A DNA stretch of 38,920 nt from assembly GCA_029055345.1 (NCBI GenBank), contig JAIDDJ010000060.1, positions 1 through 38,920 of the forward strand. The letters run 5' to 3'. The notes under the pieces are model-generated. The model worked only from the letters and a program-made list of their open reading frames with translations, was not told the DNA's origin and made no database searches. A program made the position numbers and the translations under genes. Numbering within the stretch: the first letter of the stretch is position 1; the number at the start of each line of letters is the position of its first letter. Source of the DNA: Muribaculaceae bacterium (GTDB lineage: Bacteria > Bacteroidota > Bacteroidia > Bacteroidales > Muribaculaceae). Below are positions 24,242 through 31,558 of this stretch, piece by piece.

Positions 24242-25798
24242 TTATTGATATAATTCTTCTTTTGATTTTTTCTCCACATAACGGCACATTATGCTCACCT
24301 CTGCCACAAGCAGGATTGTGAACACGGCTGCGAACATCCAGAAAGTCAGGACCACTGATGACACCGGGACATCAGAAATTGCGGCGCATGTGGGCAGCAG
24401 ATCCTGAATTGTCCATGGCTGGCGGCCGACTTCAGCCACTGCCCATCCGGCCTCCGAGCATAGCCACATGAATGGAACCGACAGCATTGCCACCCAATAG
24501 AACCAGCGGCTCTTATCTATCAGATTCTTGCGATATACGAGCAGTAGGGCAACGATGAAGAAGAGAAGGAAGTAAGACCCGAGGATAACCATGATGCGGA
24601 ACATGGTGAAGGTCAGTCCGACAGGCGGAATAGCTTCCTTAACGTCCTTAAAGTAAGCATATCCGAAATAGGGATAATTTGTCTCCAGCTCTTTTTGGGC
24701 AGCAGCCATGGCAATCGTGTCATTAGCCTTGCGCGCGGCATCAAATTCTCCAAGAGCTTTTTGCGCGAGCTTGCCGCGTTCGATGCGTTCCGCGTAGCTT
24801 ACGGTATTGATTGTATCACCGTTGGCATCGATGGATACGCCGTTGATGATGTCGGTGATACCCGGCACGAAAGAATCAATCTTATGATTGGCAAGAATTG
24901 ACAGGCCATAGGGAATCGAGACTTCGAAGAGATATTCGTCCTCATCATTGTTCCATTCCTTATTGGGATTCAACACGGCCACACCGGTCAGTGACTGGCC
25001 TACGTGACCATGATAAAGGCCCTCCATGGCAGCAAGTTTCATCGGCTGATGCCGGGCCACCTGAACAGCTGAGCCGTCACCGGTATACATTGTCAAGAGC
25101 AGGCCTATCAGTCCGAACCATCCTCCGACCTTGATAGAATTGATTGCGAAGTCGCGATTGCGCTTTTTCCAGAGCATATAACAGCTTACTCCGATCACGA
25201 ATACTCCCGCGAGCGCCCAGCCGCTGAACACAGCGTGGAAGAACTTATTGACCGCGATGCCGGAGAAGAGAGCCCAGAAATCTACCATCACATTTCGCAT
25301 CTGCGCCGGGTCGAATTCCATCCCGACCGGATATTGCATCCAGGCGTTGGCCACGAGAATCCATAGCGCTGAAATTGAGGCTCCGATAGCTGTGAGCCAT
25401 GTCGAGGCGAGGTGGAATTTAGGGCTGACCTTATTCCATCCGAAGAACATGACGGCTCCGAATGTGGCTTCCATGAAAAAGGCGACAACGCCTTCAATGG
25501 CAAGCGGAGCGCCGAATATGTCACCCACAAACCATGAGTAATTACTCCAGTTGGTGCCGAATTCAAATTCAAGAATTAGACCCGTCGCTACTCCGATAGC
25601 GAAGTTGATTCCGAAAAGAGTCATCCAGAATTTTGTGGCACGCAGCCAGTTCTCCGATTTAGTCTTCAGATAAAGACTCTCCATGATGGCCACGATTACA
25701 GATAGGCCAAGAGTCAGAGGCACAAAGAGCCAATGGTAAATGGCCGTGACAGCGAATTGTAGCCGTGACCAATCCACAAGACTTGTTAAGTTTTCCAT
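24242..25798 (-). CDS. cydA: Cytochrome bd ubiquinol oxidase subunit I
   Basis: The haem-bearing, quinol-oxidising subunit of bd oxidase. The 518-residue protein shows the haem ligands His22 (YHWLFVPLT, equivalent to E. coli His19) and His188 (KFFHAVFSG, equivalent to His186). FRIMV holds the probable Met ligand, and acidic residues in IEGVVAFFMEATF belong to the proton path. GRQPW is near the C terminus. Between about residues 250 and 390 is a quinol loop of roughly the length in E. coli CydA, with a charged insert. A -7 box lies 36 bp upstream. It diverges from the DUF4494 gene. Confidence 0.96.
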   Translation of the reverse strand: MENLTSLVDWSRLQFAVTAIYHWLFVPLTLGLSVIVAIMESLYLKTKSENWLRATKFWMTLFGINFAIGVATGLILEFEFGTNWSNYSWFVGDIFGAPLAIEGVVAFFMEATFGAVMFFGWNKVSPKFHLASTWLTAIGASISALWILVANAWMQYPVGMEFDPAQMRNVMVDFWALFSGIAVNKFFHAVFSGWALAGVFVIGVSCYMLWKKRNRDFAINSIKVGGWFGLIGLLLTMYTGDGSAVQVARHQPMKLAAMEGLYHGHVGQSLTGVAVLNPNKEWNNDEDEYLFEVSIPYGLSILANHKIDSFVPGITDIINGVSIDANGDTINTVSYAERIERGKLAQKALGEFDAARKANDTIAMAAAQKELETNYPYFGYAYFKDVKEAIPPVGLTFTMFRIMVILGSYFLLFFIVALLLVYRKNLIDKSRWFYWVAMLSVPFMWLCSEAGWAVAEVGRQPWTIQDLLPTCAAISDVPVSSVVLTFWMFAAVFTILLVAEVSIMCRYVEKKSKEELYQ

Positions 25799-25833
25799 AT
25801 TGTTGTGTTTATCCGGTGTTGAGTTGTAATCTG

Positions 25834-25841
25834 CAAAATTA
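25834..25841 (-). promoter_or_regulatory. -7 promoter box for cydAB
   Basis: Minus strand TAATTTTG matches TAnnTTTG exactly, 36 bp before the cydA ATG. The expected -33 position shows only CTTT, so the upstream box is poor, which would fit an activator-dependent promoter but does not prove it. Confidence 0.5.
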
Positions 25842-25934
25842 ATACTTTTTAGTAATTAAAAAAGTTTTTTAAGCTATTTTCTTTCTTTTTTTTAAAAGTG
25901 GAGCGCCTCTATTCTTTTTCTCACTTTATTTTCT

Positions 25935-25942
25935 TAATTTTG
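25935..25942 (+). promoter_or_regulatory. -7 promoter box for the DUF4494-yggS-MFS-tkt operon
   Basis: TAATTTTG matches TAnnTTTG exactly. Transcription would start near 25949, giving a leader of about 21 nt before ATG 25970. This rules out the GTG at 25898 as start. The -33 region is T-rich but lacks TTTG. Confidence 0.5.
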
Positions 25943-25969
25943 CAATGGATATTAAATACACTTTTTGAT

Positions 25970-26410
25970 ATGGCACTTTGGTTCGAATGTAAAGTAAGAT
26001 ATGACAAAACTCAGGAGGATGGTTCGGTTAAGAAAGTTAACGAGCCCTATCTTGTGGACGCATTGACATTTACGGAAGCTGAGGCTCGTATTATTGAAGA
26101 AATGAAGCCTTTTATTTCCGGAGAGTATTCCATTTCATCCGAGAAGAAGACAAGGATTTCAGAAATATTCTTCAATGAAGGAGCCGACCGTTATTATCTT
26201 GTCAAAGTGAACTTCATCACTATGGATGAAAATTCGAAGACAGAGAAAAAGACGGTAAGCCAGATTCTTGTCCAGGCATATGACTTTGAAGATGCCGTAG
26301 CCAAATTCAAGGAAGGCATGAAGGGTACGATGGCCGACTACGAAATCGCCTCTATCGCAGAAACGATGATAATGGATGTGTTCACAGCCAATCTTGCTAC
26401 TGAAGAATAA
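25970..26410 (+). CDS. DUF4494 domain protein
   Basis: A 146-residue cytoplasmic protein of the DUF4494 family, known mainly in Bacteroidetes and without assigned function. It begins MALWFECKVRYDKTQEDG and has an alpha/beta pattern with conserved VDALTFTEAEARI and ILVQAYDFEDAVAKF stretches. I chose ATG 25970, which lies just downstream of a perfect -7 box; a GTG at 25898 would put 24 unrelated hydrophobic residues in front. Its stop overlaps the ATG of yggS (TAATG), so the two are translationally coupled. Coupling to a PLP-homeostasis protein is suggestive but does not define a role. Confidence 0.85.
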   Translation: MALWFECKVRYDKTQEDGSVKKVNEPYLVDALTFTEAEARIIEEMKPFISGEYSISSEKKTRISEIFFNEGADRYYLVKVNFITMDENSKTEKKTVSQILVQAYDFEDAVAKFKEGMKGTMADYEIASIAETMIMDVFTANLATEE

Positions 26411-27081
26411 TGGCTGCTATAAAAGAGGAAATATTAAGGCTTAAAGAGGAGATTCCGGAAGGTGTCACACTCGTGGCGGTGTCTAAATTCCATCCTGCCG
26501 GTGCGATAATGGAGGCCTACGAAGCGGGACAGCGCTGTTTCGGGGAAAGCCGTGTGCAGGAACTACTCGAAAAAATTCCGCAACTGCCCGATGATATCAG
26601 ATGGCATTTCATAGGGCATCTGCAGACCAACAAGGTAAAGAGCTTGATAGGAAAGACCGCGCTCATCGAGAGTGTAGACAGTGTGCGCTTGCTTGAACTT
26701 ATCGATAAAGAATCGGAAAAAGCCGGGATAATTACGCGTGTACTCCTTCAGGTGCACGTGGCTCGTGAAGAAACCAAATTCGGTTTTCTGCCTTCCGAGT
26801 TGCTTGATTATTTCCGCTCGCGCCAATTTGAATCGCTCCGTGCCACCCATATTTGCGGTATAATGGGAATGGCTACAAATACCGATGATGAGGAGCGAGT
26901 CCGTGGTGATTTCCATGAGATATATTCCATCTATAGTTCGATACGCGATGATGTCTCTCTCGGACTCCGAGGATTTGATACGGTTTCCATGGGGATGAGC
27001 GGAGACTGGAAAATTGCGGTTGAAGAGGGGTCTGATATGATCAGAATCGGAACGCGTATTTTTGGCGAACGCCAATATTGA
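26410..27081 (+). CDS. yggS: PLP homeostasis protein YggS/PROSC
   Basis: A 223-residue pyridoxal-phosphate-binding protein with an alanine racemase-like TIM barrel. The PLP Lys is Lys26 in LVAVSKFHP. Other family motifs are CFGESRVQEL, WHFIGHLQTNKVK, VHVAREETKFGF, SMGMSGDWKIAVEEGSDMIRIGTRIFGER. It carries PLP and buffers its level; it has no known catalytic activity. It overlaps the DUF4494 gene by one base and precedes the MFS transporter by 36 nt. Confidence 0.95.
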   Translation: MAAIKEEILRLKEEIPEGVTLVAVSKFHPAGAIMEAYEAGQRCFGESRVQELLEKIPQLPDDIRWHFIGHLQTNKVKSLIGKTALIESVDSVRLLELIDKESEKAGIITRVLLQVHVAREETKFGFLPSELLDYFRSRQFESLRATHICGIMGMATNTDDEERVRGDFHEIYSIYSSIRDDVSLGLRGFDTVSMGMSGDWKIAVEEGSDMIRIGTRIFGERQY

Positions 27082-27117
27082 TTCAACTTAAAACAGAGAC
27101 AACCTAAAAACGATATT

Positions 27118-28488
27118 ATGAAACAGGAAACCGCCGCAGTTGCCGGTAATAAAGGAAATATAGTGGCTATCGTGGCCATGTTCTTCCTTTTTGCAATGAT
27201 TTCATTTGTGACTAATCTGGCCGCACCGCTCGGCACCATATGGAAGAACCATTATGACTGGTCGGGTATGGTCGGTAACTTCATGAACTTCCTCGCCTAT
27301 CTTATTATGGGTATTCCGGCCGGAGCAATGCTCGTGAAAATTGGTTATAAGAAAACAGCCCTGTGGGCAATGGCTATCGGCGCTGTCGGAGTGTTTTTCC
27401 AATATCTGTCAGGAAAGGTCGGCACTGAAACCCCTACATTTGAAGTAGGAGGAGTTCCGGTGATGCTGAACTTCCTGATTTATCTTTTAGGCGCATTCAT
27501 CTGCGGTTTTTGCGTGTGTATGCTCAATACAGTGGTGAATCCTATGCTCAATATGCTTGGCGGCGGAGGAAACCGCGGTAACCAGCTTATTCAGCTCGGT
27601 GGTTCGCTTAATTCACTTGCCGGCACACTGACGCCTCTATTTGTCGGAATGCTGATAGGCGCCGTGACTAAGGACACCTCCATTTCAGATGTGTCGCCGC
27701 TTCTCTGGATAGCCATGGGAGTATTCGTTGTGGCATTTATTATAATTTCCTTCGTAAGGATTCCCGAGCCTCATATCCATAAGAAAGGAGAGGTAAAGGT
27801 GAAAGATAAATATTCGGCCTGGAGTTTCCGCCACACTGTTCTCGGAGTCATAGGAATCTTTTTCTATGTCGGGCTGGAAGTTGGCATTCCGGGAGTGCTC
27901 ATTTTCTATCTGAGTGATTCGGAGGTGTCCGGAATTACTGCCAATGCGACGGCCGTGGCCGGAGCAGTTGCGGCTGTTTACTGGCTCCTCATGCTCGTAG
28001 GGCGTCTTTCATCTTCAGTGATTTCAGGGAAGGTGAGCAGCCGACTGCAATTGATAGTAGCATCTACGGTTGCCATTGCATTGATTGTAGTGGCTATCTT
28101 CATGCCGGTGTCGATACGCGTGTCAATGCCCGCTTATTCAGTGGAAGAGGGCTTCTCGTTCGCTCAGGTGCCTCTTTCGGCATTGCTCCTTGTGCTTTGC
28201 GGACTGTGCACTTCGATTATGTGGGGCTCGATATTCAACCTTGCTGTCGAAGGGCTTGGAAAATATACGGCTCAGGCTTCCGGAATATTCATGATGATGG
28301 TGGTCGGTGGCGGTGTAATGCCATTGCTTCAGAATGCGATCGCTGTCTCCGCCGGCTATATGGTTTCATACTGGCTTGTGGTCGCAATGCTTGCTTACCT
28401 CCTTTTCTATGCCCTCTCCGGAAGTAAGAATGTAAACAAGGAAATTCCGGTGGATGAAATCAAGGATTCAATTCCGGATGCAGTATAA
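27118..28488 (+). CDS. MFS transporter, sugar-type (FucP/GGP-like)
   Basis: A 456-residue inner-membrane permease with about twelve hydrophobic helices and a central charged loop (RIPEPHIHKKGEVKVKDKYSAW, near residue 220). Features resembling the FucP/glucose-galactose porter branch include FVTNLAAPLGTIWKNHYDWS near the start and NTVVNPMLNMLGGGGNRGNQLIQLGGSLNSLAGTLTPLFVG. The substrate cannot be read from the sequence; a sugar is likely because transketolase follows 23 nt later and the genes seem to form an operon. The ATG at 27118 is preceded by an A-rich stretch typical for this group. Confidence 0.85.
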   Translation: MKQETAAVAGNKGNIVAIVAMFFLFAMISFVTNLAAPLGTIWKNHYDWSGMVGNFMNFLAYLIMGIPAGAMLVKIGYKKTALWAMAIGAVGVFFQYLSGKVGTETPTFEVGGVPVMLNFLIYLLGAFICGFCVCMLNTVVNPMLNMLGGGGNRGNQLIQLGGSLNSLAGTLTPLFVGMLIGAVTKDTSISDVSPLLWIAMGVFVVAFIIISFVRIPEPHIHKKGEVKVKDKYSAWSFRHTVLGVIGIFFYVGLEVGIPGVLIFYLSDSEVSGITANATAVAGAVAAVYWLLMLVGRLSSSVISGKVSSRLQLIVASTVAIALIVVAIFMPVSIRVSMPAYSVEEGFSFAQVPLSALLLVLCGLCTSIMWGSIFNLAVEGLGKYTAQASGIFMMMVVGGGVMPLLQNAIAVSAGYMVSYWLVVAMLAYLLFYALSGSKNVNKEIPVDEIKDSIPDAV

Positions 28489-28511
28489 AACTAACTTAAT
28501 TCTTAATATTC

Positions 28512-30539
28512 ATGGACATAAATGCAATGAATTCGGCCGCCGATAATTTGCGCGTGCTGATCACCGCAATGGTGGAGAAAGCTAATTCCGGTCATCCGGG
28601 AGGCTCACTTGGCGCTGCAGATTTCATCAACGTTCTGTATTCGAAATTTCTGGTTTACGACCCGGAAGACCCCCGGTGGTTTTGCAGAGACAGATTTTTC
28701 CTCGATCCGGGTCATATGTCGCCGATGCTATATTCAGTGCTTACATTGGCCGGGAAGTATACGGCCGATGACCTGAAGAATTTCCGTCAGTGGGGGAGTA
28801 TCACCCCCGGTCATCCGGAGCTTGATGTCGAGCATGGGATTGAGAATTCATCGGGGCCTCTTGGTCAAGGTCATGTCTATGCCGTAGGATGTGCAATCGC
28901 AGAGCGTTTCCTCGCCGCGCGTTTCGGAGAGGTGGTTGCCCATAAGACATATGCATTTATTTCAGATGGGGGCATTCAGGAGGAAATCTCTCAGGGTGCC
29001 GGAAGAATCGCCGGGCATTTGGGCCTCCATAACCTGATTATGTTTTATGATGCCAATAATGTTCAGCTTTCCACAACGGTCGATGAAGTCGATACAGAGG
29101 ACATAGCCGCGAAATACCGCGCCTGGGATTGGAACGTTCTGGAAATAGATGGTTCTGACGTAGTGGCGATTTCCGGTGCTTTGAAGCAAGCCATAGAGGA
29201 GTGCCGCCGTCCGACACTCATCATCGGGCGCACAGTTATGGCTAAAAAAGTGCTCGATAATAATGGCGCCTCTCTCGAAGGGGCCGTTTCTACTCATGGG
29301 CAGCCATTGTCTAAGGCCGGGGCTGACATAGATGCGACCATACGTAAAATGGGAGGTAATCCGGAGAACCCTTGGATTATTAGGAACGAGGTGATTGAGC
29401 TGTATGAAAAGCGTGCCGCCGAACTTAAAGAGATAGTGAAGGCCCGTAGGGATGCCTTTGACAAATGGGCTTCTGAAAATCCGGATAACGCGGCGCTCCT
29501 AAAGAGTTACGAGGAAATGGTATTACCGGAGCTTGACTGGGATGATGTGGTCATTAAGGCAGACCAACCAACAAGGGCTGCTTCTGCGGCATGTCTTGGT
29601 TTTCTCGCAGAACATATAGGGAATATGATCGTTGCGAGTGCCGACCTCTGTAATTCAGACAAGACAGATGGATTCCTGAAGAAAACCGGCCAGCTCATGA
29701 AGAATAATTTCTCCGGAGGTTTTCTGCAGGCGGGTGTGGCTGAACTCACTATGGCTTGTATAATGACCGGTATTGTCCTGCATGGAGGAATGTATGCCGC
29801 TTGCGGAACATTCTTTGTGTTCAGTGATTATATGAAACCCGCCATCAGAATGGCTGCATTGATGAAGGTGCCCGTAAAATTCATTTATTCCCACGATTCA
29901 TTCCGAGTGGGTGAAGATGGTCCGACTCATGAACCTATTGAGCATGAAGCTCAGATGCGCCTTCTTGAGCAAATAAAGAATCCTGACGGCACGCCCTCCG
30001 TGCTCGTGCTTCGTCCGGCTGATGGCCCGGAGGTGGTAGCTTGCTACAAGATGGCGATGGAAAATGACAAGACTCCAACGGTCATCATTTGCTCGCGCCA
30101 GAATCTTGAGGATTTGCCGGGTGAGACGCGCAGGCAGGATGCCATGCAGGCCGAAAAGGGGGGGTATGTGGTTAAAGCGGCCACCAATCCTGAAGTGGTT
30201 CTGGTTGCAAATGGTAGCGATGTGGCATTGCTTCTCCATGCATCCGATGAACTTGCTAAGGATGGTATCCAATCGCAGGTTGTTTCCATACCCTCTATTG
30301 GCCGTTTCCTCCAACAGCCGAAAGAATATCGTGACACGGTGATACCTCCGGGAGTCAAGGAGTTTGGTCTGACTTCAGGAATCCCTACAACCCTCTTCCC
30401 CGTGATGAAGGGTAATTACAAAATTGTCGGGTTGGAACGTTTCGGTGCCTCAGCTCCGGCTAAGGTGCTGGAGGAAAAATTTGGATACACCGTTCCGGCT
30501 GTCACAGCACGTATCCGGGAATTTATGACAGAAGAGTAG
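28512..30539 (+). CDS. tkt: Transketolase
   Basis: A thiamine-diphosphate enzyme of the pentose phosphate pathway that moves two-carbon units between sugar phosphates. The 675-residue protein has all three domains. The PP domain has GHPGGSLGAADF, RDRFFLDPGHMSPMLYS, SSGPLGQGHVYAVG and SDGGIQEEISQGAGRIAGHLGLHNLIMFYDANN (Mg/ThDP site). The Pyr domain has the activating Glu in GVAELTMA, then CGTFFVFSDYMKPAIRMAAL and HDSFRVGEDGPTHEP. A C-terminal domain ends the chain. The SDGGIQEE and GVAELTM forms differ from E. coli (GDGCMMEG, GVREFGM) but are usual in Bacteroidetes enzymes. It is the last gene of the operon with a sugar-type transporter. Confidence 0.95.
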   Translation: MDINAMNSAADNLRVLITAMVEKANSGHPGGSLGAADFINVLYSKFLVYDPEDPRWFCRDRFFLDPGHMSPMLYSVLTLAGKYTADDLKNFRQWGSITPGHPELDVEHGIENSSGPLGQGHVYAVGCAIAERFLAARFGEVVAHKTYAFISDGGIQEEISQGAGRIAGHLGLHNLIMFYDANNVQLSTTVDEVDTEDIAAKYRAWDWNVLEIDGSDVVAISGALKQAIEECRRPTLIIGRTVMAKKVLDNNGASLEGAVSTHGQPLSKAGADIDATIRKMGGNPENPWIIRNEVIELYEKRAAELKEIVKARRDAFDKWASENPDNAALLKSYEEMVLPELDWDDVVIKADQPTRAASAACLGFLAEHIGNMIVASADLCNSDKTDGFLKKTGQLMKNNFSGGFLQAGVAELTMACIMTGIVLHGGMYAACGTFFVFSDYMKPAIRMAALMKVPVKFIYSHDSFRVGEDGPTHEPIEHEAQMRLLEQIKNPDGTPSVLVLRPADGPEVVACYKMAMENDKTPTVIICSRQNLEDLPGETRRQDAMQAEKGGYVVKAATNPEVVLVANGSDVALLLHASDELAKDGIQSQVVSIPSIGRFLQQPKEYRDTVIPPGVKEFGLTSGIPTTLFPVMKGNYKIVGLERFGASAPAKVLEEKFGYTVPAVTARIREFMTEE

Positions 30540-30641
30540 ACCATTGCAAGATTCTCAAGATTTCAATCAGTAAAAAGTATTTCTTACCGAATTTAATAGA
30601 ATCAAAATCAATAGAATCTAATCCCCTAACCTATAAATCGA

Positions 30642-30674
30642 AAGTCCCGCCTGGCGCATAGCTCGGCGGGACTT
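30642..30674. terminator. 10-bp hairpin between tkt and the RluA gene
   Basis: Perfect 10-bp stem (30642-30651 with 30665-30674), loop of 13 nt, between convergent genes. No T run on either side. It may end tkt transcripts from the left and the RluA transcript from the right, and it is the hairpin part of composite element B. Confidence 0.6.
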
Positions 30675-30702
30675 GTCGTTGATGATGGTCTCTCAGCTGC
30701 AT

Positions 30703-30793
30703 CTCGTCTATCGCTTTTTGATTCAGTCACATAGTCCGTTATGCTCCTGAATCTGCAAAGCGATATCCGAGGCACATCTACGATCCTGGCATT
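30703..30793 (-). repeat. Dispersed 91-bp palindromic element, copy B
   Basis: The second copy of the element at 22939-23029, on the opposite strand. Its nested arms are TATCGCTTTTTGATTCAG (30709-30726) against 30747-30765, with CATA/TATG inside. It begins within the TAA stop codon of the RluA gene and ends 28 nt before a GC-rich hairpin. A reading frame across it runs on to 30626 without a stop, but I do not consider it a gene. Confidence 0.75.
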
Positions 30794-31478
30794 AAGAAAT
30801 TTTAGTGGATGGAGCCTTCTGGAGAAGAGGCAGGAAATCGGGCAGGGGAGAGGCATCAAGACTGATTTTCTGCTTGTTGACCGGATGCACGAATTCAAGA
30901 TGTCGTGCTTGAAGGGATATGCCCCCGTCTTTATTACTTCTTCGGGCTCCATATTTCAGGTCTCCCTTAATAGGATGGCCTATTCCTGCCAGCATGGCCC
31001 GAATCTGATGCTTCCTCCCGGTAAGTAGCGTGACTTCAAGCAGAGTGTATCTGTCTCCCTCAGCCACCGTTCGATATTTCAGGCGTGACAACTTAGCTTC
31101 AGGATTTTTTGAATCGCTCAAGAACGTCTTGTTTATGCGGCCGTCCGATACAAGCCAATTCTCAAGAGAATCCTCGGGCTTTTGCGGCTTTCCTTCCACT
31201 AAAGCCCAGTAGGTCTTATGGATCTCGCCCTCCCGGAGCATCCTGTTGAGCCTCTCAAGCGCTTTCGAAGTGCGCGCAAACATCACAAGTCCGGATACCG
31301 GCCGGTCTATCCTATGGACAACGCCGCAGAAAACATTACCCGGTTTATTATATTTCTCTTTGAGATATGACTTCAGCATCTCGGAGAGGGGAATATCACC
31401 GGTCTTGTCTCCCTGGACTATTTCTCCGGCTTTCTTATTTACCACGATAATGTGGTTGTCCTCATATACGATTTCCAT
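30792..31478 (-). CDS. RluA-family 23S/tRNA pseudouridine synthase
   Basis: A 228-residue pseudouridine synthase of the RluA family. The active-site motif is HRIDRPVSGLVMFAR (catalytic Asp in HRxD). It starts directly with the catalytic domain (MEIVYEDNHIIVVNKKAGEIVQGD) and lacks an S4 domain, as in short RluA/TruC-like enzymes. LLTGRKHQIRAMLAGIGHPIKGDLKYG is the second family block. Target RNA site unknown. I chose ATG 31478; the frame extends to 31529, but that extension is the terminator hairpin of the protease gene. The start lies only 5-12 nt after that terminator, so a promoter must overlap it or the gene depends on read-through. Confidence 0.9.
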   Translation of the reverse strand: MEIVYEDNHIIVVNKKAGEIVQGDKTGDIPLSEMLKSYLKEKYNKPGNVFCGVVHRIDRPVSGLVMFARTSKALERLNRMLREGEIHKTYWALVEGKPQKPEDSLENWLVSDGRINKTFLSDSKNPEAKLSRLKYRTVAEGDRYTLLEVTLLTGRKHQIRAMLAGIGHPIKGDLKYGARRSNKDGGISLQARHLEFVHPVNKQKISLDASPLPDFLPLLQKAPSTKIS

Positions 31479-31483
31479 ACTAT

Positions 31484-31527
31484 TTAAAAAGGGGCTGAGC
31501 CAAAAATTTTCGTTTTGACACAGCCCC
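31484..31527 (-). terminator. Rho-independent terminator of the C10 protease gene
   Basis: GGGGCTG (plus 31491-31497) pairs with CAGCCCC (31521-31527). Inner pairing of CAAAA with TTTTG extends the stem to about 14 pairs with one mismatch. On the minus strand it is followed by TTTTTAAAT. It lies 31 nt beyond the protease stop and ends 5-12 nt before the RluA start codon. Confidence 0.8.
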
Positions 31528-31558
31528 ATGTCTGGATTAGATATTTTCAGTATTTATT

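Noticed and set aside
25898-25969. GTG-started 24-residue N-terminal extension of the DUF4494 protein
   Set aside because: Upstream of the predicted transcription start and not like the family.
30626-30952. Minus-strand open frame of 108 codons across copy B of the dispersed element
   Set aside because: It overlaps the RluA gene in another frame, and the equivalent frame in copy A is interrupted by a stop, so the similarity is better read as a nucleic-acid repeat.
31479-31529. 17-residue N-terminal extension of the RluA protein
   Set aside because: The encoding DNA is the terminator hairpin of the preceding gene.
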